NCBI GenBank assembly: GCA_037126765.1
Contig: JBBCBC010000022.1
Location: forward strand, 1,426,001 to 1,490,000
Direction of reading: 5' to 3'
DNA: 64,000 nt
Origin: Stenogyne calaminthoides
Lineage: Eukaryota; Streptophyta; Magnoliopsida; Lamiales; Lamiaceae
The notes beneath the pieces are model-generated. The model ran no database searches. It was not told where the DNA came from and worked only from the letters and a program-made list of their open reading frames with translations. The position numbers and the translations under genes were made by a program. Shown here piece after piece: positions 23,146 through 34,683 of the stretch (positions are counted from its first letter, which is position 1; each line of letters begins with the position of its first letter).

Positions 23146-24030
23146 ATAAATTAATAAGCCAAATAATTAAATTTTACACGTTCTTTTGATTTTTTTTAGT
23201 GCATATTTTCTCTCTCTTAATTTAGTACATACTTTTTATTAATATTTAAAACACCCCCAATTATGGTCGTCGGAATCCACCTGTTTTGTTGACGCATAAA
23301 TATTAAAAAAATCTATATAACACCATCTAGGATTAAAAAATGAGGGATATAAAAACGTCTCGGGTCACTATTATTTTCTAATTTTTGGTGGTAATAATTT
23401 TTATTTTTTATTTTAATATTTACACATCAGCAACACAAATTAACTACAAACAATTACATTAGACGAACCTTTCCGAAATTGGTGATTCTGGGTATTTTTA
23501 AGTATTAAGTGAAAATATTTATTACATTTGGATAGAGAAAAAAATATATGCTAAAATTGATGAAAAATTAAAAATATATGTTGGATATGATTATTTGGCA
23601 AAATTAGTACCATAATATTTATAAATTGATATCATTACTCTATAAACTAATATCACATCATTAAATGCTATTAACATTAGTTTATATGAATAATGATATC
23701 ACTTTATAAGTGTAATTGTATCACTCTCATACTATTGATAAGTTGTACATGAAAAATTGTGCTTCTATTCCAAAATTACTTATTTTTAAAGTTATTTCTC
23801 ACCGCTTTTAAAGAAAAATGATTTTAGAAGTTGTTTTGTAGAGTTTCTTCAATTCAAATGAAAATCACTTTCAATTGAAAAAAATAAAAAATATATATTT
23901 AAAATAAATTAAATATACTATTATAGTATGTCAAACTTTCAATAGTTGGGCCTTATTAATAGGGACTGAGAAATTAGGCTGTTCTGATTCTTGTGTGATT
24001 TCATTAACAAACTGGTCCAGATAAAACCAA

Positions 24031-24876
24031 GGGCCCGGTTATTCACACCCCCATAATTGGGAGATACATCACCTCTATTTTTCTTTAATTTTAATGTAAT
24101 TATAAAATGACTTATCTGTCCTTATATTTTAAAAACTAAAAAAATTGATACTAAATACACCCACTTGATGGTATTTGAAAGGGCACATGGTATCTCTACA
24201 ATAAAATAGGAAAGAACTTCTCCAAGTTTCTAGTTTCAAAATTGACGATTAGGGGTAAAAGAATTATAGAGTGTGTTGTTTACTTGTTTATCAACTATGA
24301 CGAAAATTAATGGGTCTCGGAATACATTTTTAAGTGAATCTCACTGTTCTCTATTTTCTTTTCTTTTTATGTTGAATGTTGAAAAATTTATGAAGTGTTA
24401 AGGGTTGAATGTTGAAAACTTTTATGTTGTTATTTGTTAAATATTATTACATTTTGTACTAATTGTTGTATTTTTGCCCTAAAAGTAGGATGGAAAGTGT
24501 ATGATTGTCATTCCCGCGTTTTTTTTAACATTCACGACTTACGTATTTCAGACCTGGTTTTTTGAAATCATTAAAACATTTCGAAAAGAAGATGTTGAAT
24601 TTTTGAAGGTTTTGAAAAGGAAAATTTGTTCAAAAATTTTCAAAAACTATGTTCCGAAATTACGTTAAATTTTTCAACACAATATTTGTGAAATTGTGTA
24701 TTAAATTCAAATTAAATCTTCGAAATATTTTTTTAGGGAGAACATGGAGATTAAATTTAACAAGGGTAATTTTGACAGTTCAATGAGTATGTATTTACTA
24801 ATATTTTAAAAAATTGATGGGTGAACTAATAGGAGGGTGTATCTCCCAATTATGGGGGTGTTAATAACCGAACCCT
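24031..24876. mobile_element. hAT-type non-autonomous element, 846 bp
   Basis: About 38-bp terminal inverted repeats: GGGCCCGGTTATTCACACCC on the left and AGGGTTCGGTTATTAACACC on the other strand at the right, continuing into an identical stretch that includes CCATAATTGGGAGATACA. AAAACCAA flanks both ends (24023-24030, 24877-24884), an exact 8-bp duplication. The interior is AT-rich and has no coding frame. Confidence 0.85.
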
Positions 24877-25714
24877 AAAACCAATTCAAGTTTACTAGGA
24901 AGGCCTTGGGGTTTAACAGCTGGACTGTTCATTAGAGATAACTGGGTTTAGCATTGAAATAATTTTTTATTCAAAACAAAATTCTTGTTTACTGATTTCT
25001 TTTTTTGTAGAAAATCTAATAGATGTAAACTGTAAAGAGATAAATCTCATTTAATCATTTAGTATTGGTTAATGGTATTCTACTAGTCTATGTCTAAGTG
25101 GCTGTTTGAAACTCTAAAAAACTGTGGAGAAGCACTTATTTTTTAAGTTGTTAGACTCAACATTTTTTTTAAAAAAAATAAGTGTTTCTCTCTATTTAGA
25201 AGGTTTGCAAACAGATACTATATCCATTCTCAAATGCTAATTTGGCATGATAAACACATGTATATGGAACTGTTATTTGTAGTAAACATGCTTCCATACA
25301 AATTAATAGAAAAAAAATATTCAAAGCAGAATAAAATTCATCAATCAAATTATCACACCTAAAAGCATTAATAAGAGCGTAGCCCATAATTTTACTGAAA
25401 TGGGCCACAGGCCCACAAGGAAGTGGAGTTCCAGGACGTTTTGTGGGCTGCGGCTATTTTTCTATGAACTGGCCCATTTATAATAATCATATTTTGCCTA
25501 TAAAACAAACAAAACGCAAACTTCATATTTCAAGCATAATTAATCAGTTTTGTAGAAACATCACAAGTGATTAAATAAATTATGCTCTAAAGGTGTGTTT
25601 TGAAATTCTACAAAATAATTTTTAGATATATTTTTTTTCAATAGTTACGAGCGATAACTTCGAAAATAAATTATTCTGAAAGCTATTTTAGAGTATCAAA
25701 ACACACTTTTAGAT

Positions 25715-25890
25715 AATATCTCTATCGGTGTATTTTTTAAACATGCAATTTGTTGTACTAAAATATGCAATTTGCACCAATAAAAATAATATATTTTAGT
25801 ATAAACAAATTGCATATTTTAGTTAAACAAGTTGCATGTTTAAAAAAATATTTGAGATGTACAGTGTACCTGATGCATATAAGACATTGA
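25715..25890. repeat. GTGCATCC foldback element, copy D (diverged)
   Basis: The core ACATGCAATTTGTTGTACTA and its inverse AAACAAGTTGCATGTTT, ending GTACCTGATGCATATAAGAC. The left arm is degraded. Confidence 0.5.
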
Positions 25891-26061
25891 TATGTAGTAT
25901 ATTGACGTGTAGGGATAATGAAGCATAAAAAGGATGACAATTGATGTAAATAAAATGAATGGTAGGATAATTATTTGATGGAGTGTGAACACCTCTTTTC
26001 CAAAATGGTAGAAAAACTTACTGTGTAACACCCAAAATTAAAAGATAAAACTTATTTTGGG

Positions 26062-27323
26062 CAAAGGTGAGCATTCGGTTATTCGGTTACTGAACCGAAC
26101 AGAAATAACCAAAATATTTACCATAATAAATCGAAATCGAACCGTTTGGCTACAAAATCGATCTTAACCGAATCAAATTTTTCAGTTCGATTTTGATAAA
26201 AAAAATAAAAAAATCCGAAATTATTTTAAATGAAACCATTTTTAAAGGCGAGTTGGTCTCCCATAAATAAGTTTCATAGTATAAAATTGGACTATTTGAC
26301 TCATTTCACACATTTCAACACACTATTCTAACCTATTAAACTTGATCCGTATTATACACTGAATAAGTTCACATGTCTGTGAATTAAAAAACCAATTTCA
26401 TAACATGAAACTTTTTTCACCCTAGAGTTTGCTTTTAAAGGCATATGTTATTTTTTTATAACAATAATTCAAAAATTAGATAGCACAAGGTCCAATAGTA
26501 TTACTCTACTACACAATTGAACAGGAATTAATGACTCTCCACTACAAAGTTTCTAACAAAAAGACTCTAAGGTACAAAGTATCTTTAAAGTGACTCTAAG
26601 ATACAATTTGTACCAAAACTATCCCTTATCTCATTTTTGTATCTATTCATAATTATATTTTTTTATTTTGACCAAGTACACGTTTTGGTAAAGTACATAT
26701 TATTTTGGGAAAGTGCAGATTCAAAATACAAATTTTATAAAATATGAAATTTAAATTAAATTATATAAAAAATTGCAACTAATAAAAAGTGGAATAAAAA
26801 AGACGAAAGTGCAGAAAATTAAAAAAACTACACTCCAAAATTGGCCTAATAGTGCAAAAAAATTAAAAAAATTGCACTCCAAAATGCGTCAGAAGTGCAG
26901 AAAACGTGACAAAAGTGCATAAAACGGACAGAAGGGTAACTTAGACTTTTTAACCATATTTTTGTACCTTAGAGTCAAAATAAAGTTACTTTGTACCTTA
27001 GAGTCACTTGGAGAGTGACTTTGTACCTTAGAGTCACTCCCCCATTGAACAATTATCATATATTGTGTATACATAGTGTATTATTTCGGTTAGAAAATAA
27101 ATAAATGAACTTGAGATAAGATTATATATAGAATGTATTAGTATTTCAGTTTAATTTTTTATTTTTCGATAATTTTACCTTAAAAACTGAAATTGAAAAT
27201 AAAAAAATTTAAAATTTAAAATTGAAAATCTAAATCTAAATCTAAATCGAAACAGAACCGAATTTATATTAGGATTCAGTTCGGCTCGACTTTTCTGTTT
27301 TTACCGAATAATGTTCACCTCTA
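26062..27323. mobile_element. hAT-type element with nested repeats
   Basis: The ends CAAAGGTGAGCATT and, on the other strand, TAGAGGTGAACATT are followed on both sides by ATTCGG and AACCGAA motifs. The flanks ATTTTGGG (26054-26061) and ATTGTGGG (27324-27331) fit an 8-bp duplication with one change. Inside are a segment with GTTTCATA-type ends (about 26250-26430) and a foldback unit built from GACTCTAAGGTACAAAGT (about 26530-27045), apparently later insertions. Confidence 0.65.
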
Positions 27324-27373
27324 ATTGTGGGAGTCTCCACCACCAAACAAGCCCTTAATAATGTACATACATA

Positions 27374-27624
27374 CTATTCCCTTCGTCTTATTGTATTTGT
27401 CCCACGACATTCTACTATAATTATCTCAGTTCATAATAGAAAAAAGTAACACTCCACTAACTATTATTTTAATATTATCCCCTTCACTTTTCATTTCAAC
27501 TACCCCAAATACCTTAACTTTTCATTCATTAAATACTATAAAAACCCACTATCTATTATTTTAATATTGTCCATTAAATAATTCAATCAAAAAAAGTGGG
27601 ACAAATACATCGGGACATAGCGAG
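27374..27624. mobile_element. Stowaway-like MITE
   Basis: CTATTCCCTTCGTCTTATTG at the left and, on the other strand, CTCGCTATGTCCCGATG at the right both run into TATTTGTCCCAC. TA on both sides. Confidence 0.75.
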
Positions 27625-28455
27625 TATAATGTTTTCGTAAGCCGCGACTCCCAAGAACATGCTCTTTGGCTTTTCTTAGGAATTTCCCAAGTTAAAAATA
27701 TTTAACCGATAGTGATTTATCATGGAAACAAAAGTAGAGAATTAAGTGATAAAGGCCCAACTATTTTGGAATCCTATAACACCTTTTTCTGCAGATGGTG
27801 AAAAATGGGCCTTTTTTGATTTTATAAAAAATGAAACATTTCATAGTTCTCTAAAAGAGTAATTTAATCTTATTTAAAAATTTAATATTTATATCAAAAA
27901 TAATTTATTAATGTCAATAAGCGCTAGCCCTAGCTGACTCCACTATTTATTTTTTCAGTCTAATAGAGTTTTGATTCTCCTTCAATATATTTCATTTACT
28001 TGCTCATTTATTTGTTGATTCTTACCCATCTTTAAAAATAAATAAAATGTTTGACAAAATTTTGATGTGTCGCAAGAGAGTGTTAACATCGAGACATGGG
28101 TGAATTAAAATGGATATCCACATAAATTAAGCACGTAATCAGCTACAGCACCACAAATAGCAAGTGATTTGCAATCATTTTGTTTGATGCATTAAGACCA
28201 GTTTGGGTAAAACCTTGGATCCCAAATCTTAAAATATTGCCTTTTTTTTCTTTATAAGTAGTTCATAAAGAAAGTTACTTTCTTGTAGTTGTCCTACTTA
28301 ACAAGAAGGTATATATATATATATATTGGGGCGATTTAATTGTAATTGTAATATACTAAAATAATCAAGCCAATGCCTTCCTCTAATTCATAAATATTTT
28401 TTTTATTCTTCCTTAAATTATAAAAGAGTATGCATGCTATTTATTTAACTATAAA

Positions 28456-28750
28456 TATTAGAAAAATTAAATTAACGAATTAATTCCACATCTCTTTATA
28501 AGTTCGAACTTTTAGATGATATGTAATTCTTTTATGATATCATAGCCTTCGGGCTCATGCCCACGTTTTAAGTTCGATTCTCGTTGAAAGCAACTTCACC
28601 CATATTAAATTATTTACTCGATGGGCCTTCTCCCAATAGTGAGTACGAGAATTCGTCCACAAATGAGGGAGAGTGTTGAAAAATTAAATAAATAAATTAA
28701 TTTCATACCTTTTTATAACTTAAATTTTTTAAATGATGAAATTCTTTCGA
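28456..28750 (+). mobile_element. TRIM-like miniature LTR retrotransposon
   Basis: Two related LTR-like segments (28456-28534 and 28674-28750, both with ATTAAAT, TTTATAA and GATGATATGTAATTCTTT-type blocks) enclose a primer-site-like TGATATCATAGCC, a B-box-like AGTTCGATTCTCG and a purine tract ATGAGGGAGAG. Same family as the copies at 1280, 29949 and 49320. No protein is encoded. Confidence 0.7.
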
Positions 28751-28989
28751 AAACAATAACGATACATATTCACAGAGTCAGAGCAACCATAGGGATAATT
28801 TTATTTTCCCCCTAATAATTATAAAAATATTCTGCTTATATAGTACTTAGATGTTAATACTTGATTATGTAATGAATAATGTTGAAGATTCTATTTCACC
28901 TATCTTCATGTCACATGTGAGCCTCTTGATAAGAAAACATTTTATCTAAAGGTGAGTGCATCTAATGTTCAGAGATGTTTCACCATTTA

Positions 28990-29663
28990 CGGTAAAACCA
29001 CTATAAATTAATAACTTTGGGACAGTAGGATTTTATTAATTTATAGAGATATTATTATATCAATAAATTAATAATTTATTAATTTAAAGAGGTTTTAACG
29101 TATATGCACAGTTGACATTTAACATTTTAAATTATTTGAATAACTTTAAGTATACATGCATAGTTATTGATGAAAATTCATAATGAGATAGTGACCGATG
29201 TCATTCATAATCCGGAAGATGATGAAGCAGATGATGATTCAATAGCTTTAGAACCGGTCACTCTAAAAGAAGCATTGCAAGCATCAACAACTCTTCATAA
29301 CTTTTTGTTGCAGTACGAGAAGACAATGTCACAACTATTGGGTGCAGTAAGAAGATTTAAAGATGAGATCAACATAAATTTGAAGTTCAAGAAAAAATAA
29401 GTTACATTAGATTCTTATTTTACTAAGTTGTCTTAAGAATATTCAAGTGCATCATATATATGTATATGGATTATTTTTAATAATTATTAATTTATAGTTT
29501 CGTCGGGACCAATATATATACACTGAGATCTCAAAAAAATTATTATCTTATAATTTTATTGATTGGGTCCCAAATTTGTACTGGTCCCAACTTGGGACCG
29601 GACAAATTATTAGTTTTAACGAGGTTATAATTTATCGAGTATTAATTTAATGAGGTTTTACTG
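28990..29663 (+). mobile_element. Emigrant/pogo-type element, internally deleted (674 bp)
   Basis: The left end CGGTAAAACCACTATAAATT and the right end on the other strand (CAGTAAAACCTCATTAAATT) match the Emigrant/Lemi1 terminal repeat CAGTAAAACCTCTATAAATT as I recall it. TA lies on both sides (28988-28989, 29664-29665), the target of Tc1/mariner-pogo elements. It contains the tail of a pogo/jerky-type transposase (29167-29400), so it is a deletion derivative larger than a pure MITE. Confidence 0.82.
29167..29400 (+). pseudogene. C-terminal fragment of a pogo/tigger-like transposase
   Basis: The 77-codon frame has an acidic stretch (EDDEADDD), then PVTLKEALQASTTLHNFLLQ, YEKT and VRRFKDEININLKFKKK. 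This is close to the C-terminal tail of plant tigger/jerky-type DDE transposases. The DNA-binding and DDE domains are absent, so it cannot be active. It lies within the Emigrant-like ends, as expected. Confidence 0.75.
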
Positions 29664-29948
29664 TAAATAAAAGCTATAAAATTACATCATTCAATTAATT
29701 ATTCTAAAGTATAAAACTATTTCAATGGATCCATGACATTACGTAATTATATTCTATATTATTGGTATGGTAAAACTTTAAGTGAAATATCATTTTCAAT
29801 CATCCAAATTGTAAATATCATTCTCCATTAACCCAAATTATAAGGAAGAATGCAAAAATGATGAAAGTTATATTTTGAAATTGTTAACTATTTAAAAAAA
29901 TACAAATTAAATAAATTTATATATATATAGATATATATAGAACACCCT

Positions 29949-30040
29949 ATTAGGAAACTATATACAAATGAATTAATTTTTCATCTTTCTACAATTTTAA
30001 GCTTCTAAATGAGATAAAATTCTTACATGGTATCAGAGCC
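29949..30040 (+). mobile_element. TRIM-like 5' LTR and primer site, partial
   Basis: An LTR-like segment ending GATAAAATTCTTACA is followed at once by TGGTATCAGAGCC (30028-30040), the exact plant tRNA-iMet primer-binding sequence. I see no 3' LTR downstream, so this is a truncated copy. Confidence 0.65.
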
Positions 30041-30202
30041 TCCATACCCACTCCCTTATCCGAATTTCTTACACACCTTACTTTAACTTTCCCTCAATGA
30101 TTAGCCCCCCTTTTATTCTTCAATTTATGCAGTGGAATGGTGAATCACAGCTTTATTAAAATTTCATTTTGGCTGCTTTTTTGCTAACATATTAATAATG
30201 AA

Positions 30203-30320
30203 GGGCGTGTTTTGAAACACTTAAAACAGCTTTCAGAAGTATTTATTTTTAAAAACTGTGAGAAAGAACTTTGAAAATAAGTGCTTCTGAAAGTTGTTTT
30301 AAGTGTTTCAAAACACGTCC
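30203..30320. repeat. Foldback element, second copy
   Basis: GGGCGTGTTTTGAAACACTT and its inverse AAGTGTTTCAAAACACGTCC form the arms. The loop carries CTGTGAGAAAGAACTTTG, matching the copy at 5025. Confidence 0.72.
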
Positions 30321-32583
30321 AAGAGGCAAAATAAAAGATGCTCCATCAAAAATTTTCTCCGACCAACATTTCGAAAAAGCTCTCTTTTGCATCAACACTA
30401 TATACATTAACATTGTCTGCCTTTAAGTTTTAAACAAGGGGAGTATATAATTTTTTTTTTTTAAAACAATTATAATATTTTTAAACATTAATATTTATAG
30501 TGAAAAGACGTTTCGCTTTTCTTTCGAAAAATTTACAAGTTAAAAGACTTACTTCATGGGGAAGTGACTGATAACTACAATTGAAGCACCCTCTCTTACT
30601 ACTAGGTACAAAAAAATTACACATAAGCAGGTCCAATCGCACAGTCGGTGCAACTTCCGATTTCATATATGCAATTATTCTGTACTTGATAGTAAACTTT
30701 TTATGCAATTATACCTATTAGTAATTTTTTTCAAAATTTTGTACCTAATAATAATTATTCCTTACTTTCATTTGAGCTGCTCACTATTAGCATCATGATG
30801 ATATAATTAGATAATCGATTTTCAAATTATGAATAATTAAAAAATCTATTCGACTCAAATTATGAATTGAATAACATTCCATGCCAGAAGATATATCATC
30901 ATATATATAGTTTAATGACATTAAGATACATACCTTTAACTCGTTGAAATGGAGTATATTCTTATGAAACTGAGAGATGAAATTTATCTTATTTACCAAT
31001 TAACAATATTATTTTAAGTTTTTAACAACTCTTACGTAGCATCATATTATTTTATTTTATATACACTTCATAATTTATGTTATGTATTGCCAACTTGAGC
31101 ATCAAAGTACTACAAGCTCCGTGGACTCACCGTCGTGTGTTTTATAAGCCTACATCGAATTTATTAAATGTAAATAAAAAATTAAAGACACAATGTTTAT
31201 ATAAAACAGTTCCCTCGTATAACTAGTTTGAATTCTATGCAATTTTAAATAGGAATAATACTAATTTTTTTATTAATATTAATTATTTCATTTAAAATTT
31301 TATATTATTATCTCATAAAACGATAGTTGTGAATTATTGTTCATCACTGTATCCCATTATATGATCCCACCCCCTTAAAATTCTCCCTCCAAATTTTCTT
31401 CCTTCTGTAAATGCTCTGTTTAGTCAAAAGCTATAGTGGGACCCTCTTTTCTTTAATTCTCGTCTCCAAATTTCTACCCAAATATCTAATTTAATTGGAA
31501 TCTCAACAACCATAATACTTGGTCTACTAGATATTATATTCATTAAAAAACTCATTTTCAATATCTTGATAACATACATTAATGATAATAAATACTCTCT
31601 TCATTTAAAATAAGTGATGTTTTAGCCCTTCGAATCCAATAACATACAAGTCCAGACTAGCTTATCACCAAGTGATTTTACAATTTAACGGGGATACGCT
31701 CAAGAGGTTGGAAATCTCACGTATAGAAAAGATATTAAAAAAATAATGGGTAACAAGCATGTATTCACTTTCATGAGCAAAATTTAATATCATAGATGAG
31801 TTCGTCCAATTCAATTGTGTCTTCTTCTAAATTAAGAAAACATGTAATAATTTCAAATTAATTTTTATTAATTAATTAATAAAGGACAAACTTATAATTA
31901 TACGTTATTTCTTAATTTTATCAATAAAAGCTCACTTATTTTTAAATAGAGTGAAATCATATAGATTATTGAGCTGAAAACGTTATAAAATTCATTAATT
32001 GCCGTTGGGTCAGTATAATTTTATTTTTATATGATTGTATTTTGTACTAGTAAGATTGCACCCTACTAATAAATTAAATTAATAATTATAAAATAATAAA
32101 AATATTTTTTATTTAAAATAATTAAAAAGATAAATTATAAAAATAACATTTATTAACATTTAATTATTTAAATAAAATTTTTTTTGAACAATTAAAATTA
32201 TATTTTTTTTGAAATATATAAAGATATTTAGATAATTATATATATATTCATTTGAAAATTTTAATAATATTATAGCAAAATTATATTGTTCCGAACGAGA
32301 CTAAATAATATATCAATATTATACCGAAATGTATCAAACCATTCAAGACAATTTTCACATAATTCATCAACTATGAATATTTATAAACAACAATAGTAAA
32401 TAGTAATTTAATGATTATCAATCTATAAAGTAAAGCCTAACACCTACTAAAAATATACACATTCTTCTGGCCTGGCCTCCACCACCCTGAAAAACAGAAA
32501 AAGAACCACCAAAAAAGAATCAAACACAGTTTCCAGTTTCCACCCCTTTTTTCTTCGCAATTCCAACTAATTCTTGAAAAAAA

Positions 32584-34683
32584 ATGTCTTCAAGGCAACC
32601 ATTTTCGCCAAATCCAAGGCCCAAAACAAGCATAATTTTCCTCGCAATCACAATCGCCGCTTCACTCATAATTCTCTCTGCAATTCTGTATTTTGTATAC
32701 TATCTCTGGTACTCTTTAAATCGGAGGTCAAGAACCAGCCCCTTTGATGGCGCGTCGCCATTAAACAAGCTTCAAAGGTTCAGTTACAGGGAGCTGAAAA
32801 GTGCAACTCATAATTTCAGCAGCTCGAATTCGATAGGCAAAGGGGGTTCGGGCTCTGTTTTCAGGGGAATTTTGAAGGATGGGAAATTGGTGGCTGTGAA
32901 GCTTCTTGATTCGAATTCGTTTCAATGCAAGGTGGAATTTCAGAATGAATTGAAGATTCTTGGTGGGGTAAAGCCTTGCCCTCTTGTTGTTTCTTTATTG
33001 GGTTTTTGTTTAGAAAAAGGGAATAGGCTCCTAGTGTTTGAATATATGCCTAACAGAAGTTTGCAAGAGTCTCTGTTTTTCGATTCGAATAATGGGGTTG
33101 GAAATAATGATGTGGGGTTGAATTGGGGTAGGAGGTATAGTGTAATTCTTGATATAGCTAAGGCATTAGCTTTCTTGCATCTTGAATGTGAGCCTGCAAT
33201 TATTCATGGTGATGTGAAACCTAGCAATGTGTTGCTTGATTCTGAGTTTAGGGCCAAGCTTTCTGATTTTGGGCTGTCTAGATTGAAAGTTGAGGGTGAA
33301 TTTGGGGCTGATTTGTTTAGTCAAGAGTTTGGAAAGAGTCAGGATTTGAGGAAGAGTCAAGATCTTTCGAATTCGAATACGGGGGTGTTGGAAACGCCGC
33401 CGATAGGGACTCCAGTGGAGAGTCATGAGAATGATGAGGTGGATTTTGCAATGGCTTTGCAAGCATCTGCTTCATCTAAGAATAGTTGCAAAGTTTATCA
33501 TACTGTGATGGGGTTAGCTATCAATTCTTTGAATTTCAACTTTAGTAGTAATGGTGGGAATGATGAGGGTAAGAGTAGTAGCAATTTGAAGGGGAAGGAG
33601 TTGTCGGAAAACGAAAATGGTGGGGGGGAATGGAATAGATTTGTGCCTTATGATGATGAGTTGAGTAGTATGGATCATAGTCAGGAGTTGAATTCGAAAG
33701 TTGATGATGGTGATAGGGACAAAAATGCGGGTGCAAAACAATGGGGAAAAGATTGGTGGTGGAGGCAAGATGGTAGTGGTGAATTGTGTAGTAAAGATTA
33801 TGTTATGGAGTGGATCGGGAGTCAAATTTGCCCCTCGGGTAATCCCGATTGGGATGAAGAGAAGGGGGCAATCAAAAGTGAAGAAGTGAATGAGAATCAA
33901 GTGCAAGAAGTTGGACTTGAGTGTGTTGATAGTGGTGTTAAGAAGGAAGATTCGAAAAGATGGAGGGTTCGTGCGAATAAGCATAGGAAGATGCACGAAT
34001 GGTGGAAAGACGAGCATTTGGAAGAAATTAGCAAGAAGAGTAAGAAGTCGAGTAGGCTTCAAGTATGGAGAGACAAACGGTTTTCCAAAGTACCGCATTT
34101 TGGTTTAGGAAAATGCTTCGAGTTTAGGAGGAGGGGCGAAAAGGACAATGCAGATGACCGGAACGTCGAGTTTAGTTTTAGAAAAGGTTATAGGAAGAAT
34201 TATTCGAATTCTCCTTCAATGTGGAGTGGCGATGTTTTCAGTCGAGAGTTAAGTAGCACGACGAGCATGAGAGGGACGTTGTGTTACGTGGCCCCAGAGT
34301 ACGGGGGCTACGGTTATTTAATGGAGAAAGGCGATATTTATAGCTTGGGGGTTCTAATTCTTGTGATTGTCTCAGGGAGGAGGCCGTTGCACGTGCTTTC
34401 TTCGCCGATGAGGCTCGAGAAAGCCAACTTGATAAGCTGGTGTAGGAGCTTGGCTCACTCGGGAAACGTGCTAGAGCTCGTTGATGAACGATTGAGAGAC
34501 GAGTACTGTAAGGTTCAAGCGACGCTATGCATCAATTTGGCGCTTGCTTGCTTGCAGAAAATGCCCGAGCTGAGGCCGGATATTCTGGACGTTGTGAAGA
34601 TCTTGAAGGGCGAAATGGGAATCCCGGCCCCTCCATTCGAGTTCTCGACGTCTCCGCCTCCTAGGAGTTATAGCCGATCGTGA
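32584..34683 (+). CDS. Receptor-like serine/threonine kinase without ectodomain (At1g80870 type)
   Basis: Single-exon gene of 699 codons. Residues 16-40 form one membrane segment after a short N-terminus, so the kinase faces the cytosol and there is no ligand-binding ectodomain. Kinase motifs in order: glycine loop GKGGSGSVFRG (85-95), VAVK with Lys106, the probable helix-C Glu122, HGD at 208-210 in place of HRD, KPSNVLLD, DFG at 228-230, and APE at 570-572, then the helical lobe to about 685. About 340 residues separate DFG and APE, against about 25-30 in ordinary kinases; the insert is Ser/Asn/Glu/Lys-rich, with Trp-rich parts. HGD makes it a non-RD kinase. Both features occur, as I recall, in relatives such as At2g45590, At4g25390 and At1g80870, so the insertion is not an assembly error. 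Substrate and ligand are unknown. Confidence 0.93.
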   Translation: MSSRQPFSPNPRPKTSIIFLAITIAASLIILSAILYFVYYLWYSLNRRSRTSPFDGASPLNKLQRFSYRELKSATHNFSSSNSIGKGGSGSVFRGILKDGKLVAVKLLDSNSFQCKVEFQNELKILGGVKPCPLVVSLLGFCLEKGNRLLVFEYMPNRSLQESLFFDSNNGVGNNDVGLNWGRRYSVILDIAKALAFLHLECEPAIIHGDVKPSNVLLDSEFRAKLSDFGLSRLKVEGEFGADLFSQEFGKSQDLRKSQDLSNSNTGVLETPPIGTPVESHENDEVDFAMALQASASSKNSCKVYHTVMGLAINSLNFNFSSNGGNDEGKSSSNLKGKELSENENGGGEWNRFVPYDDELSSMDHSQELNSKVDDGDRDKNAGAKQWGKDWWWRQDGSGELCSKDYVMEWIGSQICPSGNPDWDEEKGAIKSEEVNENQVQEVGLECVDSGVKKEDSKRWRVRANKHRKMHEWWKDEHLEEISKKSKKSSRLQVWRDKRFSKVPHFGLGKCFEFRRRGEKDNADDRNVEFSFRKGYRKNYSNSPSMWSGDVFSRELSSTTSMRGTLCYVAPEYGGYGYLMEKGDIYSLGVLILVIVSGRRPLHVLSSPMRLEKANLISWCRSLAHSGNVLELVDERLRDEYCKVQATLCINLALACLQKMPELRPDILDVVKILKGEMGIPAPPFEFSTSPPPRSYSRS

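Larger units (their letters stand above)
27625..32583. other. Spacer upstream of the kinase gene
   Basis: Outside the TRIM, Emigrant and foldback elements I see no gene. A degenerate Stowaway-like pair (about 31595 and 31952) and the kinase promoter and leader (about 32300-32583) occupy the right part. The leader is A- and C-rich with no upstream ATG close to 32584. Confidence 0.45.

Noticed and set aside
33166..34108. Open frames in other phases across the kinase gene, including 194 codons on the minus strand
   Set aside because: They are shadows of the kinase coding sequence, without a domain or promoter.
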